Source of the DNA: Acidobacteriota bacterium
Lineage (GTDB): Bacteria > Acidobacteriota > Thermoanaerobaculia > Multivoradales > SZUA-115
Direction of reading: 5' to 3'
NCBI GenBank assembly: GCA_024277255.1
Contig: JAJRVQ010000073.1
Location: 1 to 64,000, forward strand
Length of the DNA stretch: 64,000 nt
In this document: positions 17,019 to 26,748 of the stretch, piece by piece
Layout of the letters: each line of letters begins with the position of its first letter
Position numbering within the stretch: position 1 is the stretch's first letter
Notes under the pieces: generated by a model
Databases searched by the model: none
Told to the model about the DNA's origin: nothing
Seen by the model: only the letters and a program-made list of their open reading frames with translations
Position numbers and translations under genes: made by a program

Positions 17019-20000
17019 CTATCCGTCGTCCGACTCCCACTCGTCCTTGCTTTGTACCGTCAAGAGATCCAGCCCCTTCTTGGCGAGGGTCCGGTTCAGC
17101 TCGGCGACGCCCTGGTCACGCAAGGAGTTGAAGCGGGCTTGGAATTCGTCGAGCCTCCCCTCCAGCACCTCTTTGCGGTCGAGCTGCGTTTGGGTCGGGC
17201 GACCTTCAAAGCCGGTGACACCCGCATAGAGATTGGCCAAGTCCTCGCGCAGCTTCTCATCACCGGAGAGCCAGCCCGCGTCGCTGGTCGAGACCATGCT
17301 GGTGCGCAGCTCCTCGAAGTCGGTCGCTACCGCCTCCAGCGCCTTGCGCGTTCTGTCTCGGGCCTTCAGCCCCTTGGCCCGTTCGCGGGCTTGATCGCGC
17401 AGGTCGACGGCGGTCTCAACGAGGTAGGTCAACTGGCTCAGGTCCTGGTAGAGCTGCATCGAGGTTGCCTGTTGTAGGGCGCGGTCATCGCTCGAGTGCG
17501 GCGAGCGCGGATCGGCGACCAGCTCGACGCTGCCCTCCACCGACTTCTTGCCCTTGATCAGTTTGATCTTGTAGGTGCCTTCCGCAACCCGCGGGCCGAC
17601 GAATGCCGCGGCGAGCGAGCTGGCCGCCGGAACCTTGGGTGGAGCCAGCCGCATCGGCCAGAGCACCCGGTTGATCCCCTTGCGCTTGGTGCCGGGAATC
17701 GTCGTGATCAGCTCACCGTCCGCAGCGTAGACCTCCACCTTGAGATCGCCGAAGAGGTGGCGCTTCTTCTGGTAGTAGGTGATCACCGCCGCTTCCGGAG
17801 GATTGTGTGCCACGTAGCTCGCGTCGCCGTTGAAGCCGAAGCCGATTCCGCCGGTCATCATCACCGTCGGTCTACCGCCGAGCAGTGTGATGCCGGACTC
17901 CAAGATGTCGGCCGACAAGTTACGCAGCGGAGTCAGGTCGTCGATGATGTAGATACCGCGGCCGTGAGTGGCCACCACTAGATCGTTTTCCCGCGGGTGA
18001 ATCGCCATGTCGTGAACCGCGACCTTGGGCAGGCCACCTTTGAAGCGAGCCCAGTTCTCACCGCCGTCCACACTGAGGTAGAGGCCGAACTCGGTACCCA
18101 GGAAGAGCAGGTCGGGCGAGACGAGGTCCTGGCGGATGACCCAGGCGTAACCCTCGATGGCGTCGCTGGTCAGGGACTTCCAGCTGGCACCGTAATCGGT
18201 GGTCTTGTAGAGATAGGTGGCCATCTCGCCGGAGCGGTGGCCGTCGATGGTGACGAAGGCGGTGGCCGCATCGTGTGGACTGGCCTCGACGAACGAGATC
18301 CACAGCCCCGCCGGCACGTCGGGAATGTTGGCGGTGACGTTGTCCCAGTTCTCGCCACCGTTGCGGGTGACCTGGACGTTACCGTCATCCGTACCGACCC
18401 AGATCACCTTGTTGTCGAGCGGAGACTCGCTGATCGAGTAGATCGTGGCGTTGTTCTCAGCCGTTGAGTTGTCGACGGTGAGTCCGCCGGATTTCTCCTG
18501 GCGCTGGCGTTGGGGGTCGTCGGTGGTCAGGTCGGGGGAGAGGGTCTCCCATGACTCGCCGTGGTCGCGCGAGCGCAGAAGATACTGCGCGCCGTAGTAG
18601 AGGGTGCCCTTCTCGTTCGGCGACATGTGGAGCGGCGTGTTCCAGTTGAACCGGTACTCCTCCTCCCCCTGCTTGGGGAAGGGCTTGATATCGCGCTGCT
18701 CACCGGTCGACAAGCGGGTGCGCGAGAGGTTGCCACCTTGGAATTCGGAGTATAGGTAGTCGTCGTCGGCCGGGTCACGGAAGGTGAAGAAGCCGTCGCC
18801 GCCGTTGAGGTTGTCCCAGTCGCGATTGGAGATGGTGCCGCTCTTACCACGCGAGGGGGCCGTCCACGAACCGTTGTCTTGCAGACCGCCGTAGACGTTG
18901 TACGGGAAGTCCATGTCGAAGCTGACGCGGTAGAACTGCGAGACAGGCAGGGTGCCGACGAAACGCCAGCTGTGGGCCTTGTCATGCGAGATGTAGACAC
19001 CGCCGTCGTTGCCGACGATGACCTCGTTGGGATTGTTCGGGTTGATCCACAGAGCATGGTTGTCGGGGTGGATGGTGCCGAAAGAGAATGAACTGAACGG
19101 TGAAGAAAAGGACTTGCCGCCGTCGTGGCTTACCGAGAGAGTCAACCCCGGCTTGTAGACCGTGTTGTAGTCCTGCGGGTCGACGATCACGGTGGCGAAG
19201 TAGAAGGGACGGGCGGTGACGTTGAATGAGCTATTGATCTCTTCCCAGCTCGCTCCCAAGTCGTTGGAGCGGTAGAGGGCGTTGTCTTCGCTCTCCACCA
19301 CGGCGTAGACGACATTGGGACGGGAGGGAGCCACGGCGATGCCGATGCGACCTTTGTCTCCGCTGGGAAGACCGTTGGTCAGTTCATCCCAGCTCTCGCC
19401 GCCGTCGGTGGACTTGTAGAGGCCGCTTCCGGGGCCGCCGGACTTGAAGAAATCGGGATAGCGGCGGAATTGCCACATCGAGGCGTAGAGCACGTCGGGC
19501 TCTTGCGGGTCGATTGCCAGGTCGGCGCAGCCAGTGCCGTCGTCGACGTAGAGCTGGCGCTGCCAACTCTTGCCGCCATCGGTGGTCTTGTAGACCCCCC
19601 GCTCCTCGCTGGCGCTCCACAGTCGCCCGGTGGCGCAGACCCAAACGGTGTCGCTATCCTCCGGGTGGACCTGAATTCGCGCGATGCGTTCCGAGTCGGC
19701 GAGGCCCATCAGCTCCCAGTTATCACCACCGTCGGTGGTTCGGTAGATTCCGGTGCCGACCGAGACGCTGTTGCGCGTCCAGGCTTCGCCGGTTCCCACC
19801 CAAACGGTGTCCGGGTTGGAAGGATCGATCCGGATGGCACCGATCGACTGGCTGTAGTCATCGAAGACGGGGCGGAAAATCACTCCGCCGTCTTTGGATT
19901 TCCACACCCCGCCGCTGGCGGCGCCGACCCAGATGGTCAGAGGGTCCTCGGCATGAGCGTCGAGCGCCGCGATACGGCCGCTCATGGTGGCCGAGCCGAT

Positions 20001-20129
20001 GTTGCGCGCCTGAAGGCCACCGAAAGTGTTCGAGTCGATTTTGACCGCGGCATTCGCCGAGGTCGCCAGAGTTACGGCGAAGGCAAAGGCTACGAAGCAA
20101 GCCAAGAGGCTCCTCAGCGTAGTACGCAT
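17019..20129 (-). CDS. Exported sortilin/BNR-type beta-propeller protein
   Basis: 1036 residues with a signal peptide (LLACFVAFAFAVTLATSANA). Many repeats of the form GVYKTTDGGKSW, GLYKSTDGGESW, ALYRSNDLGASW and LYLSVDGGENW are Asp-box (BNR/VPS10-like) blades, so the bulk (about 30-740) should form one or two large propellers. The C-terminal 250 residues contain a beta-sandwich-like part (LKVEVYAADGELITTI, GTYKIKL) and an alpha-helical end. Such proteins are abundant in Acidobacteria and Bacteroidetes and are often annotated as glycosyl hydrolase or sortilin-like, but I see no catalytic evidence. Periplasmic or secreted binding is the safe guess. A strong terminator follows. The next gene upstream is a LolA-like protein on the same strand. 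Confidence 0.85.
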   Translation of the reverse strand: MRTTLRSLLACFVAFAFAVTLATSANAAVKIDSNTFGGLQARNIGSATMSGRIAALDAHAEDPLTIWVGAASGGVWKSKDGGVIFRPVFDDYSQSIGAIRIDPSNPDTVWVGTGEAWTRNSVSVGTGIYRTTDGGDNWELMGLADSERIARIQVHPEDSDTVWVCATGRLWSASEERGVYKTTDGGKSWQRQLYVDDGTGCADLAIDPQEPDVLYASMWQFRRYPDFFKSGGPGSGLYKSTDGGESWDELTNGLPSGDKGRIGIAVAPSRPNVVYAVVESEDNALYRSNDLGASWEEINSSFNVTARPFYFATVIVDPQDYNTVYKPGLTLSVSHDGGKSFSSPFSSFSFGTIHPDNHALWINPNNPNEVIVGNDGGVYISHDKAHSWRFVGTLPVSQFYRVSFDMDFPYNVYGGLQDNGSWTAPSRGKSGTISNRDWDNLNGGDGFFTFRDPADDDYLYSEFQGGNLSRTRLSTGEQRDIKPFPKQGEEEYRFNWNTPLHMSPNEKGTLYYGAQYLLRSRDHGESWETLSPDLTTDDPQRQRQEKSGGLTVDNSTAENNATIYSISESPLDNKVIWVGTDDGNVQVTRNGGENWDNVTANIPDVPAGLWISFVEASPHDAATAFVTIDGHRSGEMATYLYKTTDYGASWKSLTSDAIEGYAWVIRQDLVSPDLLFLGTEFGLYLSVDGGENWARFKGGLPKVAVHDMAIHPRENDLVVATHGRGIYIIDDLTPLRNLSADILESGITLLGGRPTVMMTGGIGFGFNGDASYVAHNPPEAAVITYYQKKRHLFGDLKVEVYAADGELITTIPGTKRKGINRVLWPMRLAPPKVPAASSLAAAFVGPRVAEGTYKIKLIKGKKSVEGSVELVADPRSPHSSDDRALQQATSMQLYQDLSQLTYLVETAVDLRDQARERAKGLKARDRTRKALEAVATDFEELRTSMVSTSDAGWLSGDEKLREDLANLYAGVTGFEGRPTQTQLDRKEVLEGRLDEFQARFNSLRDQGVAELNRTLAKKGLDLLTVQSKDEWESDDG

Positions 20130-20194
20130 GGGCTGTCTCCTCTAAGGATAGTCAAGGCCGGCCCATCCCCCCGTGGCGAGGAGCCGGGAACACC

Positions 20195-20275
20195 GGCGTG
20201 CTCTCAAGGAGTCACGCCAGTTGCGAGCCGCAGCTCAGAAGCTGCGGCGTGAGCCGGGAGCAACTCTCCCGGCTC
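20195..20275. repeat. Cluster of three hairpins between same-strand genes
   Basis: GGCGTG/CACGCC (20195-20218), a 9-bp GCCGCAGCT/AGCTGCGGC stem (20227-20248) and a 10-bp GAGCCGGGAG/CTCCCGGCTC stem (20251-20275). Two strong hairpins two bases apart echo the dispersed repeat at 14791 and 37265, but the sequence differs. It lies after the LolA-like gene and before the propeller protein start. Confidence 0.5.
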
Positions 20276-20314
20276 GCAGTTACAAACCCGGGTTGTTGTT
20301 TAGACGTCGGCCTC

Positions 20315-21127
20315 TCAGCCGTCGCTGCTCTCGCTATCTTCGCCATCCTCGTCCGCTTCCTCGGTGGCGGGCATCGAGAATCGGTCGGCATCGAGGTCGA
20401 TATTGATCTCGGCCTTGTCGATGGTGATCGTCTGGCTGGCAGGTGCGCCGGGAACCTTCGTTTCCATCGAGTGGGCCATGATCAAATCGCCGACCTCTTT
20501 GTAGTCGCCGATGTCGGTCTCAACCTCGATCGTCTGGCCTTGGATCTCCGTCTTGGAGAATTGCTTGAACTCCAAGCCGTACTCGGTGTCGAGGTAAATG
20601 ACCTGTTCGTTGCCATTCTTGAGCGTCACCTTCAGCTTGTGGCCGTCCGTACCGTCGATCTCTTCGACGCCAAGATACTCGACCTGATTGCCCTTTTCCT
20701 TCCAGTTGACCAGCGGTCCTTCGATGGCGTCCGCGGTGTCGACCAGGCTCTTGGCTTGATCTTTGGGCAGTTTCTCGGGAGCGGTCTTACCCATGATCGG
20801 CATGTAGGCCCAGGCCGTCTCGCCGTCGTATGCTTGGGTGATGGTCTGCCCTTGCAAGACCATATCCATGCGCACCTTGTTGGGGCGTTGCCACTCCATC
20901 ACCACGGGAACCTCCATACCGGGGCCCATGGTCATCTTGCCGGTGAAGCGGGCGCTCTTCATATTGGCGATGTTGTCGGCACCGCCGCGGGCCTCGAGGT
21001 TCATGGCGAGAACCTCCTCAAGAGTCATCTCGGAGGTTTCGGCCTCTTGGGCGAAGGCGATTGGCGCTGTCAAGAGCGACAGTAGGGCAATCGCGAGAAG
21101 CGGTCGCCGGGCGGTATTGCGCAGCAT
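20315..21127 (-). CDS. LolA-like outer-membrane lipoprotein-sorting protein family
   Basis: 270 residues with a signal peptide (LLAIALLSLLTAPIAFA). The body has the LolA/LolB-like layout: an N-terminal helix (TLEEVLAMNLEARGG), then strands such as RFTGKMTMG, VPVVMEWQRPNKVRMDM and QTITQAYDGETAW, then GHKLKVTLKNG and QVIYLDTEYGLEF. Members of this group bind lipid in a half-barrel in the periplasm. It ends in an acidic tail (EEADEDGEDSESSDG). Many Acidobacteria carry several such proteins, so this need not be the essential LolA. The longer body and acidic tail differ from classical LolA. No operon partner is obvious. Confidence 0.75.
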   Translation of the reverse strand: MLRNTARRPLLAIALLSLLTAPIAFAQEAETSEMTLEEVLAMNLEARGGADNIANMKSARFTGKMTMGPGMEVPVVMEWQRPNKVRMDMVLQGQTITQAYDGETAWAYMPIMGKTAPEKLPKDQAKSLVDTADAIEGPLVNWKEKGNQVEYLGVEEIDGTDGHKLKVTLKNGNEQVIYLDTEYGLEFKQFSKTEIQGQTIEVETDIGDYKEVGDLIMAHSMETKVPGAPASQTITIDKAEINIDLDADRFSMPATEEADEDGEDSESSDG

Positions 21128-21307
21128 GAGCGGTCTCCTGTCTGAGATTGGAAATTCGTCAACCCACGACCTCTATTCGGTCGCGAACAAGTGGATCCTA
21201 CGCTACCGGGCGCTCAACAAGGAATCGGCGCTCTGTCGGATCGGATCTCAATCAAGCGATATACGTCTCGCGAGGCGAAAAGTTCGCCTAGAGGGCCGGC
21301 CGGATCT

Positions 21308-23455
21308 CTAGAGTCCCAGTCGAAATCCCACCGCGAAGGAGCGGCCGGGAGCCAGAGGAGCCTTGTCATCGGCCGAGCGACGGTAGGCTTGATCAAGGAG
21401 GTTCTTGGCGGCGAGAGTCAGCGCCCAGCGCTGGCGGAATCGTCGGGTGACGGAGGCCTTGAGCAGTTGCGCCGAGCCGATGACGAACTCGCCGCTGCCT
21501 GGGTCGTCCTTGCCGTTTCTCAGCTCCAGGTGGGCGTTGAATCGCCAACTCCCCCGCTGGTGGCGAAGGCCCAGCTGCAGCCGATCGACCGGGATGTCGC
21601 CCAGTGCGCTGCCGTCGTCGGAGCGGCCGCGCAGGTGGTGGGCGTTCCAGGAGAAATGCCACTCTTCGCTGGGCTGGAAGAAGCCTTCGGTCTCCACCCC
21701 TTCGATGCGCCCCGAGGTGAGATTGACGAAGGTCAGCAGGCCGGGAGCGATCTCGATCCGTTCGATGTAGTCGTCGATCTCATTGCGGAAGAGCGATCCC
21801 GAAACGAACAGGCGCTCACCGAACCAGCGCAAGGAGAGATCGGTGTTGAACGAATGCTCGCTGTCCAGGTCGCGGTTGCCGATCACCGTGCCGCGGCCGG
21901 TGGTGCCGCTGAAAAACCGCTCCGACAGGCTGGGAAAGCGCAGCCCGGTTCCAAGGTTGGCGGCAGCTTCGAACCCTTTGCCCAAGGGCAGCGTGAACCC
22001 GGTGAAAAGGCTGACCGCGGTGTCATCGCGGTGTCTCGCACTCGGCGAACCGGTGGCTGAGTTGCGTTGCCCGAGCCAGGTAAAACGGCCCCCGGCTTCG
22101 ACACTGGCCTTGCCAAAGAGACGCCGCAAGGAGCCGTAGGCAGCGATCTCGTCTTCCCGGCCGTCGAGGGTGATTGTGCTGGCCGGCGGGGTGCTGGTCG
22201 GACCATCGAGGTCGACCTGCCTTTCGGTGGCCTTGACGCCGCGCCGCGCGAAGTATTCGAGGCCGAAGCGGGCCGTGGTCCGCCACCGTTCGAGCTCGAC
22301 TACGCGAACCGTGTTGAAACCGAAGTCGAACGCCTCGTTGTTGACCGTGTTGACCCGGTCACCCACGCGCGTGGTCTTGGTCTCGAGTTCGTTCGGATGG
22401 GCGAAGGCGTGCAATCGCCAGCCGTTGGCGGTGGTCATCCCGAGACGGGCCAGGAGGTGGTTCTCCCGCGGGTAGATGGTGACCCGCTCGGGAAAGTCGG
22501 TGTTCGATTTCTGAATGTCACGGCCGAAGGAAGGCAGCAGCGAGAAGGTGTAGCTGCGCCCGCCGGCGCCCTGCCAGCGCTTGGCAAGCGAGGCGGAGAA
22601 TTGCTCGAAGCCGCTGTTCAGCTCTTCGCCGTCGGGGGCCTCACTGTTGTTGGCGCTGCGGCGGGCAAGATTGAACGACCAGCCGTTCGCACCCCAGCCA
22701 CCCGCGATGTAGTTCTCGTCGCCGTCGGTGTCGAAGCCGGCGGCCAACCACGGAGTGGAGGAGGCGGAGGGGAAGAGCTGCATCACGCCGCCCAGAGCAC
22801 CTGAGCCGTAGAAGGTCGAGGCCGGACCGCGCAGGAGATCGACCGAACCGATCAGCAGCGGGTCGACGAACGAGGTGGCGGCACCCGCCCTGCGTTCGCT
22901 GACGATCCGCATGCCATCGATCAAGGTCAACACTCGATGGCGAGAGACTCCCCTTATCGACACCACCTGAAAAAGGCCGCCCTGACCGTTTTCGCTGACT
23001 CCCGCCACCGCGGTGACCGCATCGGTGATGGTGGCCGGCGCAGCGCCGATTTGGATCGGCTCGATCACGGTCGAGGAGATCGAAGTCGGAGACAAGCTGT
23101 CGCCGCCGTGCCGCGCCGAGACGACGATCTCTTCGTAGACCGCCTGTTTGGCTTCCATCACCAGGCTCAGCGGCGCGGCGGGCAACTCGGACAGTTCGAC
23201 GATCAGCTCCTCGAACCGTGGATGGCGCACCAGCAGTAGGTAGGGCGCCTCGTCGGTGGAGAGGACAAAAAAGCCGTGTGCGTCGGTCGAGGTGGTCTCA
23301 CCGCTGTGTACTTCCTCGACCCTTGCCGCCTCCAGCGCAGTGCCGCCGGCGGTCGAGACCCGGCCGCGGACCTCCGCTACGGCACTCGTTGGTAGCAGGG
23401 CGCAGCCAAGGGTCACGGCGAGAAGGGACAGACGGCTGGCGGTAGAGAGGTTCAC
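21308..23455 (-). CDS. TonB-dependent outer-membrane receptor
   Basis: About 715 residues if the GTG at 23453-23455 is used; this places the signal peptide (LLAVTLGCALLPTSAVAEV) at the N-terminus. The open frame begins 45 codons earlier, but that extension is basic and unlike a leader. A carboxypeptidase-like regulatory domain comes first (VRGRVSTAGGTALEAARV, about 22-105), then the plug (VVSIRGVSRHRVLTLIDGMRI, VDLLRGPASTFYGSGALGGV) and a long beta-barrel ending LAPGRSFAVGFRLGL. It imports a scarce ligand (iron complex, vitamin or peptide) using TonB energy; the ligand cannot be told. It is divergent from the ABC exporter genes, with about 185 bases between them for both promoters. Confidence 0.9.
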   Translation of the reverse strand: MNLSTASRLSLLAVTLGCALLPTSAVAEVRGRVSTAGGTALEAARVEEVHSGETTSTDAHGFFVLSTDEAPYLLLVRHPRFEELIVELSELPAAPLSLVMEAKQAVYEEIVVSARHGGDSLSPTSISSTVIEPIQIGAAPATITDAVTAVAGVSENGQGGLFQVVSIRGVSRHRVLTLIDGMRIVSERRAGAATSFVDPLLIGSVDLLRGPASTFYGSGALGGVMQLFPSASSTPWLAAGFDTDGDENYIAGGWGANGWSFNLARRSANNSEAPDGEELNSGFEQFSASLAKRWQGAGGRSYTFSLLPSFGRDIQKSNTDFPERVTIYPRENHLLARLGMTTANGWRLHAFAHPNELETKTTRVGDRVNTVNNEAFDFGFNTVRVVELERWRTTARFGLEYFARRGVKATERQVDLDGPTSTPPASTITLDGREDEIAAYGSLRRLFGKASVEAGGRFTWLGQRNSATGSPSARHRDDTAVSLFTGFTLPLGKGFEAAANLGTGLRFPSLSERFFSGTTGRGTVIGNRDLDSEHSFNTDLSLRWFGERLFVSGSLFRNEIDDYIERIEIAPGLLTFVNLTSGRIEGVETEGFFQPSEEWHFSWNAHHLRGRSDDGSALGDIPVDRLQLGLRHQRGSWRFNAHLELRNGKDDPGSGEFVIGSAQLLKASVTRRFRQRWALTLAAKNLLDQAYRRSADDKAPLAPGRSFAVGFRLGL

Positions 23456-23639
23456 GGTTCGGTGGTTGCTCTTGCTGCGCGCGGAGGAGGAGATACTGGA
23501 ATTTCTCGGCGCCTTGACGCGAACTGTTCTACGCTGAATGCTCCAACCGTTGTACAGACCATATCGCGGCGACAAACCTTCCCGCCGCAAGCTCGTAAGC
23601 CTAATCTACGAGCTAACACTGGATGATAGAGGGGGATCG

Positions 23640-24561
<922 letters not shown>

Positions 24562-24572
<11 letters not shown>

Positions 24573-25866
24573 GAACGTTCTCATTCTCACCAAGCGGGAG
24601 TACCTCGCGCGCATCAGGACCAAGGGGTTCTGGATCAGTACGGTGGTCTTGCCGTTGTTCATGGTCGGAGTCACCGTGGTGCCCAGTTGGTTGATCTCCA
24701 AGACGCCGAGCCATCAAAAGCTGGTGGTGGTCGATGACACGGGCCGGATCGGCTCGCTGCTGCTGGAGGAACTCGAAAAGCGCCAGAGCGACGAAGAAGA
24801 GGCGGATGGGCCAACCACCTTCCAAGTCGAACTCAAGGAGGTGGGTTCCGATCGCCAAGCGCAACGGGACGAATTGGATCGCGCCGTGGTGGCTGAAGAA
24901 CTCGATGCCTGGGTCTGGTTGCCGAGCGAGATTCTGACGGCGGATAGCGGCGAGGAAACGTTCAAGGTCGAATACCGCGGGCGCAACATCTCGAATATCC
25001 TGACCCAGAGGCAATTCTCCTCGGCGCTTTCCGCCGCGGTGCGAACCGTCAAATTGAAGGAGGCGGCTCTCGACGAAGCGTTGATCGATCAACTTTCCCG
25101 CCGCATCGACCTGGAGACCGTTCGTGTTTCCGAGGAGGGAGAGAAGACGGAGAAAGGAACCGCAGGGTTCTTCCTGGCCTATGCTCTCGGCTTCCTGCTG
25201 TACATGTGCTACCTGCTCTACGGCGCGCAGGTGCTCAACGGCGTGCTGGAAGAGAAGAGTTCGCGCATCGTCGAGGTGATGCTGGCCAGCGTACGTCCCA
25301 CCGAGCTGATGATGGGTAAGCTGGTGGGCATCTGCCTGACCGCTTTGTCCCAGCTGGTGATCTGGATTGGTACTTTGGTGGTGCTCACCGCCCCCGGGAT
25401 CATCGCCACGATCGCCTTCCTCCCGGAGGGCACGATCCCAACCTTGACCATCCCGATGGCAATGCACTTCTTTGCCTTCTTCCTGCTCGGCTTCTTCTTG
25501 ATCGCCACCATCTACGGAGCGATTGGCTCCGCCTTCAACGACATGCAGGAGGCGCAGCAGCTGCTCGTCTTGCCCATGATGGTGGTCATGGTGCCCTTCT
25601 TCTTGATGTTCGCGGTGATCAACGCACCCGATTCGACTCTGGCGACGGTCGCTTCGTTGATACCGCCCTTTACACCGATGCTGATGGTGACCCGGTTGTC
25701 GATCTCGGCGGTACCGCTGTGGCAGATAGCCCTCGCCTACCTGTTGACCAGCGCCTTCGTCGTCTTCATGGTGTGGCTCTGCGCTCGGATCTATCGCACC
25801 GGCATCCTGATGTACGGCAAGAAGCCGACGATCGGCGAGATCTTCCGCTGGCTGCGCCACGCCTGA
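24562..25866 (+). CDS. ABC transporter permease (NatB-like)
   Basis: 434 residues. A first transmembrane helix (WISTVVLPLFMVGVTVV) precedes an extracytoplasmic domain of about 140 residues. Five or six helices follow from about 190 onward (FFLAYALGFLLYMCYLLYG, ALSQLVIWIGTLVVLTA, MHFFAFFLLGFFLIATIYG, LVLPMMVVMVPFFLMFAV, LAYLLTSAFVVFMVW). The conserved GVLEEKSSRIVEVMLASVRP is the hallmark of the ABC-2/NatB permease group. Its start lies inside the end of the ATPase gene, so the two are co-translated. It forms the membrane half of the exporter. A hairpin about 50 bases after the stop may end the operon. Confidence 0.9.
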
Positions 25867-25910
25867 GGCTCACGACGCAAGTCTGTGCCCTGTGTATCGA
25901 CTGCCTGCAA

Positions 25911-25950
25911 CCAGGCTCGCCCGCCGGCGGGCCTGGGTCGCTTCTTCTTC
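25911..25950 (+). terminator. Possible terminator of the ABC exporter operon
   Basis: CCAG and CTGG arms enclose the perfect palindrome GCCCGCCGGCGGGC (25919-25932), followed by a T-rich GTCGCTTCTTCTTCG stretch. The stem is strong but the U-tract is interrupted. Confidence 0.45.
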
Positions 25951-26142
25951 GTATCGGCCCCAACGTACTGCTCGCCAACCCGGTCGGCGGCACCTTCGAA
26001 GATCGCACCTCGGCCGTACTCAGCGACAAGAAAGAGAACCGGGTGGTACGCCGCGGTCGCTCGTGTGGGTCAATTTCCGAGCGATGCGTCCAGTGAGGAG
26101 AGACGGTTAGAATGACCCCAGCAATGAGGAGGCACGAGAACG

Positions 26143-26337
26143 ATGATCGCTGAGACAACTCCCAAGGAGCGCATGCTCCGGACGATCCAAGACCTACCTG
26201 AGGACAGTTCCTATGAAGAGCTTCTTCGCGAGCTGGCGTTTGCCCGGATGATCGAACGGGGCTTGGCGGATTCTGAGGCGGGTCGCACCATCAGCCACGA
26301 GGAGATGGGCCGGCGGATCGCCTCATGGGCAAAGTAA
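26143..26337 (+). CDS. Small antitoxin-like protein of a ParE-type pair
   Basis: 64 residues, mostly helical and charged (LRTIQDLPEDSSYEELLRE, IERGLADSEAGRTISHEEMG). A GAGGAGG ribosome-binding site lies about 12 bases before the ATG. It overlaps the toxin gene by 13 bases, the usual order antitoxin then toxin. It resembles the antitoxin at 43058-43237 in the pattern LPE...L.E...R..IE.GL.D...GR...H.E...R, so both belong to one small family. It should neutralise its toxin by binding and may repress its own promoter. Confidence 0.75.
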   Translation: MIAETTPKERMLRTIQDLPEDSSYEELLRELAFARMIERGLADSEAGRTISHEEMGRRIASWAK

Positions 26338-26621
26338 ACTGGACGAGTGAAGCGGAACTCTGGCTGCGCGACATCCACGACGAAATTGCTCGCGACAACC
26401 TCGCCGCTGCCCAACGCACCATCGAGCGAATCTACCAAAAAGCCGAGATTCTCGAAGAGTACCCAGAGATCGGTTACCTCTACCAGCCGGGCAGTGCCGA
26501 GCCGTTGCGCATTCTGCTGTACGGCCACTACCGTATTGGCTATCGCATCAAGGCAGACAAGGAGATCGATATCCTCGGTGTCTTCCACGGCGCTCTGGAC
26601 ATCGACCGCTACCTCGGTTGA
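26325..26621 (+). CDS. ParE/RelE-family toxin
   Basis: 98 residues with the RelE/ParE fold signature: an N-terminal strand WTSEAELWLRDI, a helix pair (DNLAAAQRTIERIYQKAEIL), YPEIGYLY, then PLRILLYGHYRIGYRIKADKEIDILGVFHGALD. ParE toxins poison DNA gyrase and RelE relatives cut ribosome-bound mRNA; sequence by eye favours ParE but cannot prove it. It overlaps the antitoxin gene upstream. Length and motifs look intact. Confidence 0.85.
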   Translation: MGKVNWTSEAELWLRDIHDEIARDNLAAAQRTIERIYQKAEILEEYPEIGYLYQPGSAEPLRILLYGHYRIGYRIKADKEIDILGVFHGALDIDRYLG

Positions 26622-26748
26622 GTCCCCCCGGCGAGAGGCGCTGCGCCCCTCGCCCGCTGCGCGCGTAGCCCCCATATCCATCGGGTGGCACTTCTTGAGA
26701 TTTCTCGATAGTCGGGTGACACCTCTCGGGAGCAGTGCTTTTTGGGGG

